Source: Aulosira sp. FACHB-615 (GTDB lineage Bacteria > Cyanobacteriota > Cyanobacteriia > Cyanobacteriales > Nostocaceae). From it: 64,000 nucleotides of DNA. How positions within the stretch are numbered: position 1 is the stretch's first letter; each line of letters begins with the position of its first letter. Below are positions 9,154 through 19,083 of the stretch, in pieces. The notes below the pieces were generated by a model. It saw nothing but the letters and a program-made list of their open reading frames with translations. It made no database searches and had not been told where the DNA came from. Made by a program: the position numbers and the translations under genes. Where the stretch lies: contig NZ_JACJSE010000016.1 in NCBI RefSeq assembly GCF_014698045.1, positions 62,001 through 126,000 of the forward strand, read 5' to 3'.

Positions 9154-10545
9154 GTGCCTGTGTCTCAAGTACCCTTTCAACCTACTGATGGTAATAATAG
9201 TGCCGCGACGGATGTCACACCAGTCGTAGCACTAAAAGAACTTGTGGCAAGGTTGCATCGAGAACAGAACAAAATTCAAGATTTGCTGAGTTCTTTAGGA
9301 TTTGCCCTCAGAAGCTTCAACAATTTAAATCAGTTTTTAGAACTGATTCCCTTGATGGCCACAAGGGTGACAGATGCTGATGGTAGTGCTTTATTTCTCT
9401 ACAAGCCTAACGGTCAAGTTAGGTTAGAGCAACTCCACTGGCAGGATAGTCGCCAGCGCAAAAATATTCGCAAAGCTTTAGAAACAGCCAGTAGTCAAGT
9501 TACATTACTGCCCAACAGCACACCTTTGGCGAGTTCCACCGGTATATTAGATGATCAGATGCACCGCTATTTGGGGCCTGATGTGCAAATATTCGGCACG
9601 GCAATTTTAGTTAAGCATACAGAACGCGGCTGGCTCTACGTTTTAAGTCGTGACCCTGACTATAGCTGGACAGAAACCAGACAAAAGCTAGTGCGCTTGG
9701 TTGCAGACCAAACAGCAGTAGCAATTGAAAACGACGAACTAGCTGTAGAACTGCGGAAAAAAGAACGCCTAGACCAAGAATTAGAAATTGGGGCAGAAAT
9801 TCAACGCCGACTTTTACCGCGTCAATGTCCGAATATTCCTGGTGTATCACTAGCAGCACGTTGTAAACCTGCTAATCGTGTGGGTGGTGATTATTACGAC
9901 TTTATTCCCACCAATCATAACCAGTTGCAGTTAATCAATAGAGTATCTCCAGAAAATAGCCGTTGGGGTTTTGTGATTGGGGATGTGATGGGGAAAGGTG
10001 TTCCCGCCGGATTAATTATGACGATGATGCGGGGAATGCTGAGAGGCGAAGTCTTACATGGCAATTCCCCGGCGGGGATTTTGCAAAATTTGAATCGAGT
10101 GATGTATGCGGATTTGGAAAATTCCCACCGCTTTGTGACGTTGTTTTATTCTGAGTACAATCCCAGAAATCGGATTTTATCTTACAGTAATGCTGCACAC
10201 AATCCGCCTTTGTGGTGGCACGCAGCCACAAAAACAGTTAGCCGCTTAGATACTTTGGGGATGCTGATTGGTTTAGATGCTAACAGTCAATATGAAGATG
10301 CCCAGGCACAGTTAGAACCTGGAGATACTGTAATTTATTATACAGATGGACTGACGGATGCGGCGGCGGCTAGTGGCGATCGCTTCGATGAAGAAAACTT
10401 TGTAGCAGCCTTCAGCGCCGCTTGTCGCTATTGCAACGGGCCAGAAGAAATCGTGGATTATTTATTTAACCAAGTTCAGCAGTTTATTGGTACTGATAGG
10501 CAAAACACTGATGATATGACACTTTTGGTTTTGCAAATTGTTTAA
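9154..10545 (+). CDS. GAF-domain serine phosphatase, SpoIIE/RsbU type
   Basis: A 463-residue signalling phosphatase. Residues about 65-200 form a GAF sensor domain, followed by a coiled linker (RKKERLDQELEIGAEIQRRLLP) and a C-terminal PP2C-like SIG domain with the metal-binding motifs VGGDYYDF, GDVMGKGVPAG and DGLTDA. Such proteins dephosphorylate anti-sigma factor antagonists in partner-switching systems. No anti-sigma gene is adjacent. The start is GTG at 9154, without a strong Shine-Dalgarno. In other cyanobacteria this gene follows nusB-ftsY, as here. Confidence 0.92.
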   Translation: MPVSQVPFQPTDGNNSAATDVTPVVALKELVARLHREQNKIQDLLSSLGFALRSFNNLNQFLELIPLMATRVTDADGSALFLYKPNGQVRLEQLHWQDSRQRKNIRKALETASSQVTLLPNSTPLASSTGILDDQMHRYLGPDVQIFGTAILVKHTERGWLYVLSRDPDYSWTETRQKLVRLVADQTAVAIENDELAVELRKKERLDQELEIGAEIQRRLLPRQCPNIPGVSLAARCKPANRVGGDYYDFIPTNHNQLQLINRVSPENSRWGFVIGDVMGKGVPAGLIMTMMRGMLRGEVLHGNSPAGILQNLNRVMYADLENSHRFVTLFYSEYNPRNRILSYSNAAHNPPLWWHAATKTVSRLDTLGMLIGLDANSQYEDAQAQLEPGDTVIYYTDGLTDAAAASGDRFDEENFVAAFSAACRYCNGPEEIVDYLFNQVQQFIGTDRQNTDDMTLLVLQIV

Positions 10546-10660
10546 TTTTTGACAAATGACTCATCACCAATGACGAGATGAAGCGACCCCGTTGGTGGGA
10601 CAATAAAAACGATACATAATGTTTAATTTTTGTTACTTCCCGCCAAAGGAATCTCTAACA

Positions 10661-11206
10661 ATGTGGAAAAAAATTGCAATTATTTGCTTATTAATGTTGA
10701 GCTTTAGCTTGATTAATCCTGGTGTAGCTGCTGCGGCTGGATTTAAAAGCTATGTAGATACTGCTGATGGTTATCAGTTTTTATACCCTAATGGCTGGCT
10801 ATCTGTGAAAGTTGCCAATGGCCCTGATATCGTATTTCATGATTTGATAGAAATCTCGGAAAATGTTTCTGTCGTGATTAGTCCGGTTCCTGAAGGTAAA
10901 ACCTTAAAAGAATTGGGCGCTCCCACAGAAGTTGGTTATAAACTTGGCAAAGCGGCCCTTGCACCTCCAGATTCTGGTCGCACAGCCGAATTAGTTGATG
11001 CGCGAGAAAAGGATAATGAAGGCAAAACCTACTATATATTAGAGTATTTAGTCAAACTCCCAAATTCTCAGCAACGACATAACATCGCTAGTGTTGCTGT
11101 TAGTCGTGGCAAACTGTTTACCTTTAACGCCTCCATTCCTGAAAAACGTTGGACAAAGGTGAAACGGACGATGGAAAATGTTGTCGATTCTTTCACCGTG
11201 TATTAA
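10661..11206 (+). CDS. PsbP family photosystem II protein (CyanoP)
   Basis: A 181-residue lumenal protein with a signal peptide (basic MWKK, hydrophobic core, cleavage near AAAA|GF) and a PsbP fold (GYQFLYPNGW near the start, then a C-terminal MENVVDSF). CyanoP assists photosystem II assembly. I chose ATG 10661 because AAGGA lies 10 bases upstream; a longer in-frame version from 10619 would spoil the signal peptide. No lipobox Cys is seen at the cleavage site, although some CyanoP proteins are lipoproteins. maf follows 82 bp downstream. Confidence 0.9.
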   Translation: MWKKIAIICLLMLSFSLINPGVAAAAGFKSYVDTADGYQFLYPNGWLSVKVANGPDIVFHDLIEISENVSVVISPVPEGKTLKELGAPTEVGYKLGKAALAPPDSGRTAELVDAREKDNEGKTYYILEYLVKLPNSQQRHNIASVAVSRGKLFTFNASIPEKRWTKVKRTMENVVDSFTVY

Positions 11207-11288
11207 TTATTAATTAGGGAGTGGGGAGTAGGGAGGGAGACAGGGGAGGCAAAATGACAAATGACAAAGAACAAATGACCATTGACCA

Positions 11289-11888
11289 ATGACAATAAAT
11301 ATTCCTCAATTTGTATTGGCTTCTGCTTCTCCTGCACGTCGGCGTTTGCTGCAAACGGTTGGGATTGAACCGATAGTTATACCCAGTGATTTTGATGAGT
11401 CACAAATTCAACTGAGTGATCCTGGTGAGTTAGTGCAGGTTTTAGCTCAACGTAAGGCAGAAACGATCGCACCACAGTTTCCATCAGCTTTAATTATGGG
11501 CTGTGATTCGGTTTTGGCTATTGATGGTAAGATTCATGGCAAACCAGCAGATGCAGCAGAAGCGATCGCTCGTTGGCAATTTATGCAGGGTAATATAGGC
11601 GACTTATACACAGGTCATGTGTTGATTGACACTGCCCAAAACCGGACTTTGGTTAAGTGTCAGGTGACGAGGGTTTATTTTGCAACCATGAGCGATCGCG
11701 CAATCCAAGCTTATGTCGCTACTGGCGAACCTCTCAAATGTGCTGGTGCTTTTGCTTTGGAAGGTTTTGGTAGTTTATTTGTTGAGAAAATAGCAGGCTG
11801 TCACAGTAATGTCATCGGTCTCAGTTTACCTTTGCTGCGGCAGATGTTGGCAGAACTGGGATATGAAGCCACTGATTTTTGGCAATAA
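11289..11888 (+). CDS. maf: Maf family nucleotide pyrophosphatase
   Basis: A 199-residue house-cleaning enzyme that hydrolyses non-canonical or pyrimidine nucleoside triphosphates. Motifs in order are ASASPARRRLL (residues 11-21), SDFDES, the catalytic GCDSVLAIDG, GKP, YTGHVLID, and the C-terminal ALEGFGSLFVEKIAGCHSN with LSLP. The length is normal for the family. It lies behind cyanoP on the same strand. Confidence 0.94.
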   Translation: MTINIPQFVLASASPARRRLLQTVGIEPIVIPSDFDESQIQLSDPGELVQVLAQRKAETIAPQFPSALIMGCDSVLAIDGKIHGKPADAAEAIARWQFMQGNIGDLYTGHVLIDTAQNRTLVKCQVTRVYFATMSDRAIQAYVATGEPLKCAGAFALEGFGSLFVEKIAGCHSNVIGLSLPLLRQMLAELGYEATDFWQ

Positions 11889-11905
11889 ATTAACTCATCA
11901 CAACG

Positions 11906-11951
11906 GGACTTACGCCAAGTCTTCTGAAATTGAGAGTTTTTGCGTAAGTCC
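11906..11951. repeat. 46-bp minimal copy of the AGGACTTACGCA repeat
   Basis: Ends GGACTTACGC and TGCGTAAGTCC are perfect inverted repeats separated by about 25 bases. This is the smallest copy in the window. Its right end supplies the stop codon of the minus-strand gene next to it. Confidence 0.8.
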
Positions 11952-12208
11952 TAAACTATTGACCCTTGACTAAGACGCAATGTCACTTCCCCATGATCTG
12001 GAACCCAAGCTAACCACTCATCGGCAGAAACTTGGCAAAGTAACAATGCTTCATCATAGCTGTATGGGCTAAGAGGTTCGACAAGGCGCACCCAGACAGC
12101 AGGTTGACATGACTTGAGGGAATTTTGACTATAGGCTTTGCTTAACCAAGCTAGGTTTTGTCTAACTGCTGGGACAGCACAATTTGGTCTTTGAGTATTA
12201 ATTTGCAT
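11951..12208 (-). CDS. Small protein of unknown function
   Basis: An 85-residue frame (SYDEALLLCQVSADEWLAWVPDHGE near the C-terminal half) with no family that I recognise; composition and codon use look coding, and the frame points away from pcyA. The stop TAG lies inside the terminal repeat of the neighbouring element, so the C-terminus may have been trimmed or changed by its insertion. The start is the ATG at 12206-12208. Confidence 0.6.
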   Translation of the reverse strand: MQINTQRPNCAVPAVRQNLAWLSKAYSQNSLKSCQPAVWVRLVEPLSPYSYDEALLLCQVSADEWLAWVPDHGEVTLRLSQGSIV

Positions 12209-12402
12209 AACCGAAGACTCCCTGATGAATGAAAATCAAAATAATTCTGTAACTAAGACTACAAAATAAGTAATTCATTTGAAAAGTCAATGTCTTATAA
12301 CTTTACGTAACTATATGTAACAGTTTGCTTAATGTTGCGCGGCAGAATAGAAGTGGCACGGCTGGCTGTAGACTGGCCTTAGATAGCATTTCTGATGAGA
12401 AT

Positions 12403-13140
12403 ATGTCATTTACTTCAACTCCCTCACTCCGTGAACAACAACATCCCCTAATTCGGCAGTTAGCTGATAGCATCGAGGCGGCTTGGCACAAGCATTTAGA
12501 ACTGTCGCCTTACCATTTACCAGCAGAGTTGGGATATGTGGAAGGTCGATTAGAGGGTGAAAAACTGACAATTGAAAATCGCTGCTATCAAACACCACAG
12601 TTTCGCAAAATGCACTTAGAACTGGCGAAGGTGGGAAATATGCTGGATATTTTGCATTGCGTGATGTTTCCGCGTCCAGAATATGACTTACCGATGTTTG
12701 GTTGCGATTTAGTTGGTGGTAGAGGGCAAATTAGTGCAGCGATCGCCGATTTATCTCCGGTACACTTAGACTTGACCTTGCCAGTTTCCTATACAAATCA
12801 ACTCACCGCACTGACAACAATAGAATTTTCCCAACCGCGAGAATTACCAGAATGGGGTCACATCTTCTCGGAATTTTGCTTGTTTATCCGTCCTAGTTCC
12901 CCAGAAGAAGAAGCGATGTTCTTGGAACGTGTGCAGGACTTTTTAGAAGTACATTGTACCCAAGCGATCGCAGCTAGTCCAATTTCTCCCGAACAAACTC
13001 AGGAAATTATCGCTGGACAACGCAACTACTGTACCAAACAACAACAAAACGATAAAACCCGCCGCGTCCTAGAAAAAGCCTTTGGGCAAGAATGGGCAGA
13101 TAATTATATGACGACAGTATTATTTGATTTACCAGAATAA
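12403..13140 (+). CDS. pcyA: Phycocyanobilin:ferredoxin oxidoreductase
   Basis: A 245-residue ferredoxin-dependent bilin reductase that makes phycocyanobilin from biliverdin IXalpha, chromophore of phycobilisomes, phytochromes and cyanobacteriochromes. Recognised from the N-terminal SLREQQHPLIRQL, the LPAELGYVEG segment, HCVMFPRPEYDLPMFGCDLVGG with catalytic His and Asp candidates, and IADLSPVHLD. I chose ATG at 12403, giving the usual family length; an in-frame extension from 12325 has no family resemblance. It may feed the GAF photoreceptor candidates at 37 and 41 kb. Confidence 0.95.
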   Translation: MSFTSTPSLREQQHPLIRQLADSIEAAWHKHLELSPYHLPAELGYVEGRLEGEKLTIENRCYQTPQFRKMHLELAKVGNMLDILHCVMFPRPEYDLPMFGCDLVGGRGQISAAIADLSPVHLDLTLPVSYTNQLTALTTIEFSQPRELPEWGHIFSEFCLFIRPSSPEEEAMFLERVQDFLEVHCTQAIAASPISPEQTQEIIAGQRNYCTKQQQNDKTRRVLEKAFGQEWADNYMTTVLFDLPE

Positions 13141-14158
13141 GTCCTGAGTCATTTGTTCTTTGTCATTTGTTATGTGTAAAAAGCAGTCCCGATGAAACAA
13201 GTTTCACAAGCTTTGTATGAAAGTGGGACTCGTATTTTTACTCAGCACTTAGAACTCAGCACTCAGCACTTTCAACTCAGGAGGTAGAAATTAGGAAACA
13301 GAAGGAAAAAATTTCAGGACTTACGCAAAAATTCTCAAAAAGCTTAATTTATCGAACCGCCAAGTCGCCGAGAACGCCAAGAAATCGTAGAGTCTGCGTA
13401 AGTCCTAAATTTTATACTACATTTGACGAAGCAGAGCAAAACCCATCTACACACTTCAGACTTTCTTCCCCTGCCGCATCTGTAGATTCTGTTACGTTTT
13501 CCTGCAACTGATAAATGTAGAATTTAGTTATAGCAAGAAGCATATAGATTAGGAAATTTTGAACATACAAATGCTGAAAGAATACTAATGCTTCTACCTC
13601 CTACCTCTGGTTGGTGAGCGCAGTCGAACCACTGCCTCTTGCTATGACAATAGTTTAATGGAGTTTAACCATAGCTGTAGCATCTGTGGAGCGAATTTAC
13701 CAATGAGTTCAAAGTTAACAAACCTAATAATTAGTTGACTACAAGTTTAAGGAAACTGTAATGTTAGGGATGCGCTATTTGAGAAAATTGATTGAAAATT
13801 TGTAATTGCTAGTTCATAATTAAGTTTCTGATAAAGATTGAGTTTCCAACTGAACCGGGGTTGCTTTTCAAAGCGGTGGATTCTCATTGATATTTTAATT
13901 ACACATTAGCAATTGTCTTGATTGTTGCATCTATTGAATAACTAGTAGTTTGTCCCATTAATTTTGCTCTACCACTACTGAAAATTAATGAGATAAACGC
14001 TACCTACTATTAGCGCCATGATGTCAAAGTTGTGGCTCTAAGTATTAATTGGCATCAAATTTCAGAGGGTATTTAGTAGAGGTAATTTATCAAATCTCTA
14101 CTACGTCTCATACTTTTTTATATCCATCAGCACATTTTTAAATAAACAGGCAACAACC
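13141..14158. other. 1-kb intergenic region with repeats only
   Basis: Between pcyA and devB. Holds a tandem ACTCAGCACT-type short repeat near 13250, the terminal-repeat element at 13316-13406, and a GGTTGGTGAGCGCAGTCGAACC segment at about 13610-13632 that recurs after devB. No coding frame is supported. The last 300 bp presumably hold the devB promoter; I did not find a clear NtcA site (GTA-N8-TAC). Confidence 0.6.
13316..13406. repeat. AGGACTTACGCA repeat element, 91 bp
   Basis: Perfect 12-bp terminal inverted repeats AGGACTTACGCA / TGCGTAAGTCCT. The interior differs from the CACCAAGATT subfamily and contains a CGCCAAGTCGCCGAGAACGCCAAG segment. Confidence 0.85.
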
Positions 14159-15598
14159 ATGTCAAGGGTGACTGAGAAGCCAAGATCAAGGCCACCAATA
14201 CTTGATCCAGAACAACCTAAGATTTGGTGGGGCATCGCTGTAGCCTTACCAATAGTAATCGCTGCGGGGTTACTAACTACAGCTAAAGTTGAGCAATTGA
14301 AAAAGATTAACTCATCTGTACCAGTCAGACCAGTTGCTAACACTATTAGTGCAGTAGGGCGTTTAGAACCACGCGGTGAAGTGATTAAACTTTCTGCACC
14401 AGCAGCCGGATTACAATCTGCATCACGAGTGAAGCAACTGTTTGTCCGCGAAGGAGAACAGGTGAGAAAAGGACAAGTGATTGCCCTTTTAGACAATCAT
14501 GACACTCAGTTAGCCAATGTCGAACAAGCAAAAGCCAAATTACTAGAAGCGCGTGCTAATTTAGCCCAAATTCGAGTGGGTTCACCTAGAGATGTACAAG
14601 CGCAACAAGCGGTAATTGCTCGACTAGAAGCTCAGTTACGCGGTGAGAGGGATGCTCAACAAGCATCCATTACTAGAATTGCATCGCAGTTGAGTGCAGA
14701 AAAACTAGCTCAACAGGCGACAGTCGATCGCTTGGAAGCAGAATTGCGCGGACAAAGTGATAGCTTAAGAGCCACTTTGACACGTATCCAAGCCGAACAG
14801 CGTAATGCTCAAGTTGATGCTGGACGTTATGATTTTCTCTATCGCCAAGGTGCTATCTCGCAGCAAGAACGAGATAGACGGCGACTGAGTGCGGTTACAG
14901 CTCAACAGCAGGTAGTGGAAAGTCAGGCTACTTTGCGACAAGCGATCGCAACTTTGCGTCAACAAGTTGCAGAAGCTAGGGCGAACCAAGTCAAAACCTT
15001 AACCAGCTTACAACAGCAACTAATTGAAGCTAGAGTCACCCGTGACAAAACTGTAGCCACTTTACAAAGACAACTCGACGAAGAACGAGCCAGACTCAAG
15101 AGATTGATAGAAGTTGATCCGACGAATGTTCAAATGGCGCAAGCACAAGTTAGTAATGCGATCGCTACTGTGAGACAAGCCGATGCAGAACTGCGATTAA
15201 GCTACGTTCAAGCACCAACTTCTGGAGAAATTTTAAAAATTTACACCAAGTCAGGCGAAGCCATCAGCCCCAATGGTATTGCTGAAATTGGTCAAACTGA
15301 GCAAATGATGGTGGTTGCAGAAGTTCCAGAAGATAGTATTAGTAAAGTTCGGATTGGTCAAAGTGTTGCTGTCAGTAGTGATAATGGCGCTTTTGAAGGT
15401 GAATTAAAAGGAACTGTGGCTGAAATTGGCAGAAAAGTCGGTAAAAAAGATGTGTTGAATAATGATCCGGCTGCTGATGTTGATGCCAGAGTTGTAGAAG
15501 TTAAAATTGCCATCTCTCCAGAAGATAGCAGTAAAGTTTCTGGCTTAACTAATGCCAAAGTTCTGGTTGAAATTAATAACCCATCAGCTTCTAATTAA
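14159..15598 (+). CDS. devB: DevB-like membrane fusion protein of an ABC exporter
   Basis: A 479-residue HlyD-family periplasmic adaptor. One transmembrane helix at about 21-42, a biotinyl-lipoyl-like half (VSAVGRLEPRGEVIKLSAPA, QVRKGQVIALLDN), a very long alpha-helical hairpin (about 115-320, Gln/Ala/Arg-rich), the second lipoyl half (LSYVQAPTSGEILKI) and a beta-barrel domain. DevB connects the DevCA pump to TolC; DevBCA of Anabaena exports heterocyst glycolipids. Filamentous cyanobacteria carry several paralogues, so this need not be the heterocyst one. devC and devA follow on the same strand. Confidence 0.85.
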   Translation: MSRVTEKPRSRPPILDPEQPKIWWGIAVALPIVIAAGLLTTAKVEQLKKINSSVPVRPVANTISAVGRLEPRGEVIKLSAPAAGLQSASRVKQLFVREGEQVRKGQVIALLDNHDTQLANVEQAKAKLLEARANLAQIRVGSPRDVQAQQAVIARLEAQLRGERDAQQASITRIASQLSAEKLAQQATVDRLEAELRGQSDSLRATLTRIQAEQRNAQVDAGRYDFLYRQGAISQQERDRRRLSAVTAQQQVVESQATLRQAIATLRQQVAEARANQVKTLTSLQQQLIEARVTRDKTVATLQRQLDEERARLKRLIEVDPTNVQMAQAQVSNAIATVRQADAELRLSYVQAPTSGEILKIYTKSGEAISPNGIAEIGQTEQMMVVAEVPEDSISKVRIGQSVAVSSDNGAFEGELKGTVAEIGRKVGKKDVLNNDPAADVDARVVEVKIAISPEDSSKVSGLTNAKVLVEINNPSASN

Positions 15599-15816
15599 GT
15601 AGTAGGAGGCAGTGGTTCGGCTTCGCTCACCAACCAGGCAGGTGTTCACTGAGCGTAGTCGAAGTGAGGCAGGAGGTAAAAGTTTGATTATTCCTGGCAT
15701 TCCAGCTTTCAAAATTTCCTCACATATCTGACTACCGCCCTAGCTTGTGAAAATACACATTGATCAGATGAACAGTTACTAATCTGATTCATTCCAGAAG
15801 ACCATTGATAAATAAC
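15599..15816. repeat. Short repeats between devB and devC
   Basis: Contains GGCAGTGGTTCGGCTTCG and GTTCACTGAGCGTAGTCGAA, copies of a TTCGACTACGCTCAGTGAAC-type palindromic repeat also present in altered form near 13.6, 18.0, 51.6 and 57.3 kb. It separates devB and devC by more than 200 bp, which is unusual for an operon. Confidence 0.55.
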
Positions 15817-16971
15817 ATGATTCAAAAAATACCTCTCGCTTGGCTACAAATGACGCGAGATAAAACGCGATTAGCCGTAGCTTTAGCTGGGATTGCTTTT
15901 GCTGATATTTTGATGTTTACCCAACTCGGTTTCCGAGATGCACTTTATTACAGTAACGTGCAGTTACATAGTAGTTTAAATGGTGACATTGTTTTAATTA
16001 ACCGCCAATCTAATGCGATTTTGTCTATGAAAAGCTTTTCGCAACGGCGGTTATATAAAGCTTTGGATTTGCCAACAGTACAATCAGTACATCCCATATA
16101 TTTAGATTACACTGCTTGGAAAAATCCAGTCACAGGGCGGTCACGTACTTTACTTGTGTTTGGCATTAACCCGGAAGTTAATTTATTTAATTTACCTGGA
16201 GTTTCTGAAAATCTCGACAGATTAAAGCTACCTGATGTAGTTTTATTTGACCGTTCTTCTAGGCAGGAGTATGGGCCGATCGCCTCTGATTTTGATCAAG
16301 GTAAAACTGTCACTGCCGAACTCAGAAGACGCAAAATTAAAGTAGTCGGATTGTTTACTTTAGGCACATCTTTTGGTGCGGATGGTAACTTAATTACCAG
16401 CGATGTTAATTTTTTACGTATCTTTAATACCCGTCAGCAAGGCTTAATTGATATTGGCGTAATTAAAGTCAAGCCAGGAGCAGATGTTCAGGCTGTAGCG
16501 AAAGATTTACGCCAATATTTACCCCAAGATGTGAATGTATTGACTAAACAAGATTTTATCGATTTTGAACGTCATTATTGGGCAAGTAGTACAGCCATTG
16601 GCTTTATTTTCAGTTTAGGAACAATTATGGGTTTTATTGTCGGGACTGTAATTGTGTACCAAATTCTTTATACAGAAGTGTCCGACCATTTATCCGAATA
16701 TGCAACTTTAAAAGCTATAGGCTATACACAAAAATATTTGTTAACAGTGATTTTACAAGAAGCTTTATTATTAGCTTGTTTGGGATATTTACCTGGATTA
16801 TTTTTTACAATTTTAATGTATCAAAAAGCCAAAGATGCTACACTTTTACCAATTTTTATGACTTTTGACAGAGCAGTTTCGGTATTAATATTAACCATGA
16901 TTATGTGTTTTATATCTGGTGCGATCGCTGTACGCAAGTTACGTTCTGCTGACCCGGCTGATATTTTCTAA
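15817..16971 (+). CDS. devC: DevC-like ABC exporter permease
   Basis: A 384-residue permease of the MacB/FtsX type: one N-terminal helix (about 18-40 in the chosen frame), a periplasmic domain of about 200 residues, and three C-terminal helices (around 265-290, 310-335, 350-375). The conserved start IPLAWLQMTRDKTRLAVALAG and the end ADPADIF match DevC proteins. I prefer ATG 15817 to the in-frame TTG at 15805. Works with DevA as a dimeric pump and DevB as adaptor. Confidence 0.87.
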   Translation: MIQKIPLAWLQMTRDKTRLAVALAGIAFADILMFTQLGFRDALYYSNVQLHSSLNGDIVLINRQSNAILSMKSFSQRRLYKALDLPTVQSVHPIYLDYTAWKNPVTGRSRTLLVFGINPEVNLFNLPGVSENLDRLKLPDVVLFDRSSRQEYGPIASDFDQGKTVTAELRRRKIKVVGLFTLGTSFGADGNLITSDVNFLRIFNTRQQGLIDIGVIKVKPGADVQAVAKDLRQYLPQDVNVLTKQDFIDFERHYWASSTAIGFIFSLGTIMGFIVGTVIVYQILYTEVSDHLSEYATLKAIGYTQKYLLTVILQEALLLACLGYLPGLFFTILMYQKAKDATLLPIFMTFDRAVSVLILTMIMCFISGAIAVRKLRSADPADIF

Positions 16972-17264
16972 ATCATTTTGATAAATATGTAGCAAGCAAT
17001 CAGTTTTTATTATCAAAATGATATATATTTAATGCTTAAACTGTCACTATAACTGTAAGAACTTAGAATACAGAATCCAGAAGCCAAAGTTAATAAGAGT
17101 TTGATAACTAATACTATAAGACTATCAAAACTTTCATCTGGCAAACTCTTGATTGATTTATGATGCTGAATTCTGAATTCTGACTCCTGAATTCTTACTC
17201 ATAATTTGCAGACAGGCTCTAGAGTTCCGAGAAGCAATTATCAACTTCTAAACAACAACTGAAC

Positions 17265-17999
17265 ATGAGACAAGAACCTGTAATTGCCATTAAAAATCTG
17301 AATCATTACTATGGCAAAGGCTCACTAAAAAGACAGATTTTATTTGACATTAACCTGGAAATTTATCCAGGAGAAATTGTGATTATGACAGGCCCTTCTG
17401 GCTCAGGTAAAACAACATTACTGAGTTTGATTGGCGGTTTAAGGTCTGTCCAAGAAGGTAATTTAAAATTTTTGGGTGTAGAATTATTCGGCTCTAGCCA
17501 AACTCAACTAGTACAAATTCGGCGTAACATTGGCTATATTTTTCAGGCGCACAACTTACTAGGATTTTTAACTGCGCGGCAAAATGTCCAAATGGCGGTA
17601 GAACTGAATGATAAAGTCAGTCAAAATGATGCGATCGCCAAAGCAGAAACCATGCTAACTGCTGTTGGCTTAAAGAACCGAGTTAATTACTATCCTGATA
17701 ACTTATCTGGGGGACAAAAACAAAGAGTTGCGATCGCTCGCGCCCTAGTGAACAATCCGCCACTAGTGTTAGCAGACGAACCAACTGCCGCCTTAGATAA
17801 ACAATCAGGGCGTGATGTTGTAGAAATTATGCAGCGTCTCGCCAAAGAACAAGGAACTTCCATTTTGTTAGTAACACACGACAACCGGATTTTAGACATA
17901 GCTGATCGGATTGTCGAAATGGAAGACGGCCTTTTAGCCCGTGACTCCCAAAGCGCCGTTATTAGTTACGATGCTGGAGCATGGAGCGAAAAAGCATAA
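17265..17999 (+). CDS. devA: DevA-like ABC exporter ATPase
   Basis: A 244-residue LolD/MacB-like ATPase that energises DevC. Walker A GPSGSGKTT (about residue 42), Q-loop IFQAHNLLGF, signature LSGGQKQR, Walker B LVLADEPTAALD and the H-loop TH in LLVTHDNR are all intact. ATG start at 17265. The 293-bp gap from devC contains GAATTCTGAATTCTGACTCC-type short repeats and no gene. Confidence 0.93.
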   Translation: MRQEPVIAIKNLNHYYGKGSLKRQILFDINLEIYPGEIVIMTGPSGSGKTTLLSLIGGLRSVQEGNLKFLGVELFGSSQTQLVQIRRNIGYIFQAHNLLGFLTARQNVQMAVELNDKVSQNDAIAKAETMLTAVGLKNRVNYYPDNLSGGQKQRVAIARALVNNPPLVLADEPTAALDKQSGRDVVEIMQRLAKEQGTSILLVTHDNRILDIADRIVEMEDGLLARDSQSAVISYDAGAWSEKA

Positions 18000-18185
18000 C
18001 ATACATAGTAGGGGACAGGTAACAGGCTTTTGCCGTGAGCTTTAGTCGAACGGTGACATTTGCTATCTAGATTTGATCATTGACGAATGTCTTAACTACC
18101 TTGGCTATGGCTATACCAATTTGTAGTTGATACAAGAGACTCTTTTTCTTTCCCTATTCCCTACTCCCTACTCACGACTCCCAGT

Positions 18186-18992
18186 CTATTTAGCTGGGGC
18201 ATTTGCTTGGCGACTAGTCCGAAACGTGACATTTACGCCATCATTGGATTGTTCTAACACTAGTAATGGTGTGGGTTTAGCTTTTTGATCCCAGTGCATA
18301 GTAGCAAGGCGACCTTGAATTGTCGGTTGCCATGTATCTTCATCGTCCATCGGGCTAAGATAAGTCTCGATGCAATCAATAATTTGGCTAATTGTGGCGG
18401 AAGTTGCTTGGGTGGGTAACTTCATCAGCTTAACTTGAATGCGGAATAGCACCCGTTTCGCAATGTTTGGCGGTGTACCACTTTCATATTCAACATCAAA
18501 AATCTCATCCACCTGTCGCCCTGCACTATTGGCTATTCCCACAGTCCCTTGTTGAGATTGGTTGGGACGCAAAGCTTGAGAAATTTTATCTTTGACTCTG
18601 ATTTTAATTTGGTTCAGAATCGCAAAATGAAATACTTCTTCAGACATCCGCATCCGTAAATAATCGAGGTTGAAGTCCCGTGAGTTTACCAAATCCGGGT
18701 TAGTTTCCATTTTGCGGATTGTGTCTAGCGCCAGTTTAAACTTTTTCTCTAGCTCTCTAGCACGGAATTTTTCAAATTTAATTTTTTTCTCTAACTTAGT
18801 CATCTGGATTTTGCCAAACACAATCAACCCAATCACCGCTACAGCCAGCCCTCCAGAGGTAATTAATAAAAAGGGCGGTGCTGGGGAAGGTTCACTAGCG
18901 GCTGGTTTTTGAGTAACTTTTTTTGTTTTTGCTGGTGGAGATTGCGCCAGAAGTATAGGATTTAGCATGGTAACAATAAATTTACTTGTCAT
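18186..18992 (-). CDS. Conserved cyanobacterial membrane protein, function unknown
   Basis: A 268-residue protein with a short N-terminal hydrophobic segment, a Pro/Lys-rich linker, a transmembrane helix at about 41-62, a basic coiled coil (about 63-95) and a soluble domain rich in Arg and Gln with no motif that I recognise. It is probably anchored with the soluble part in the cytoplasm. A shorter start at residue 9 is possible. It converges with devA and is not obviously part of that operon. Confidence 0.7.
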   Translation of the reverse strand: MTSKFIVTMLNPILLAQSPPAKTKKVTQKPAASEPSPAPPFLLITSGGLAVAVIGLIVFGKIQMTKLEKKIKFEKFRARELEKKFKLALDTIRKMETNPDLVNSRDFNLDYLRMRMSEEVFHFAILNQIKIRVKDKISQALRPNQSQQGTVGIANSAGRQVDEIFDVEYESGTPPNIAKRVLFRIQVKLMKLPTQATSATISQIIDCIETYLSPMDDEDTWQPTIQGRLATMHWDQKAKPTPLLVLEQSNDGVNVTFRTSRQANAPAK

Positions 18993-19083
18993 TGTTTAGA
19001 ATGCCCAAATCCTCAAGGTCATATTGCTGTGTTATTAGTATTTTTAACAGCTTTTTATAAACTGCGTATATACAGTTACTAAT

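Noticed and set aside
13700..14158. NtcA-type promoter for the devBCA genes
   Set aside because: No GTA-N8-TAC site with a suitable -10 was found by eye.
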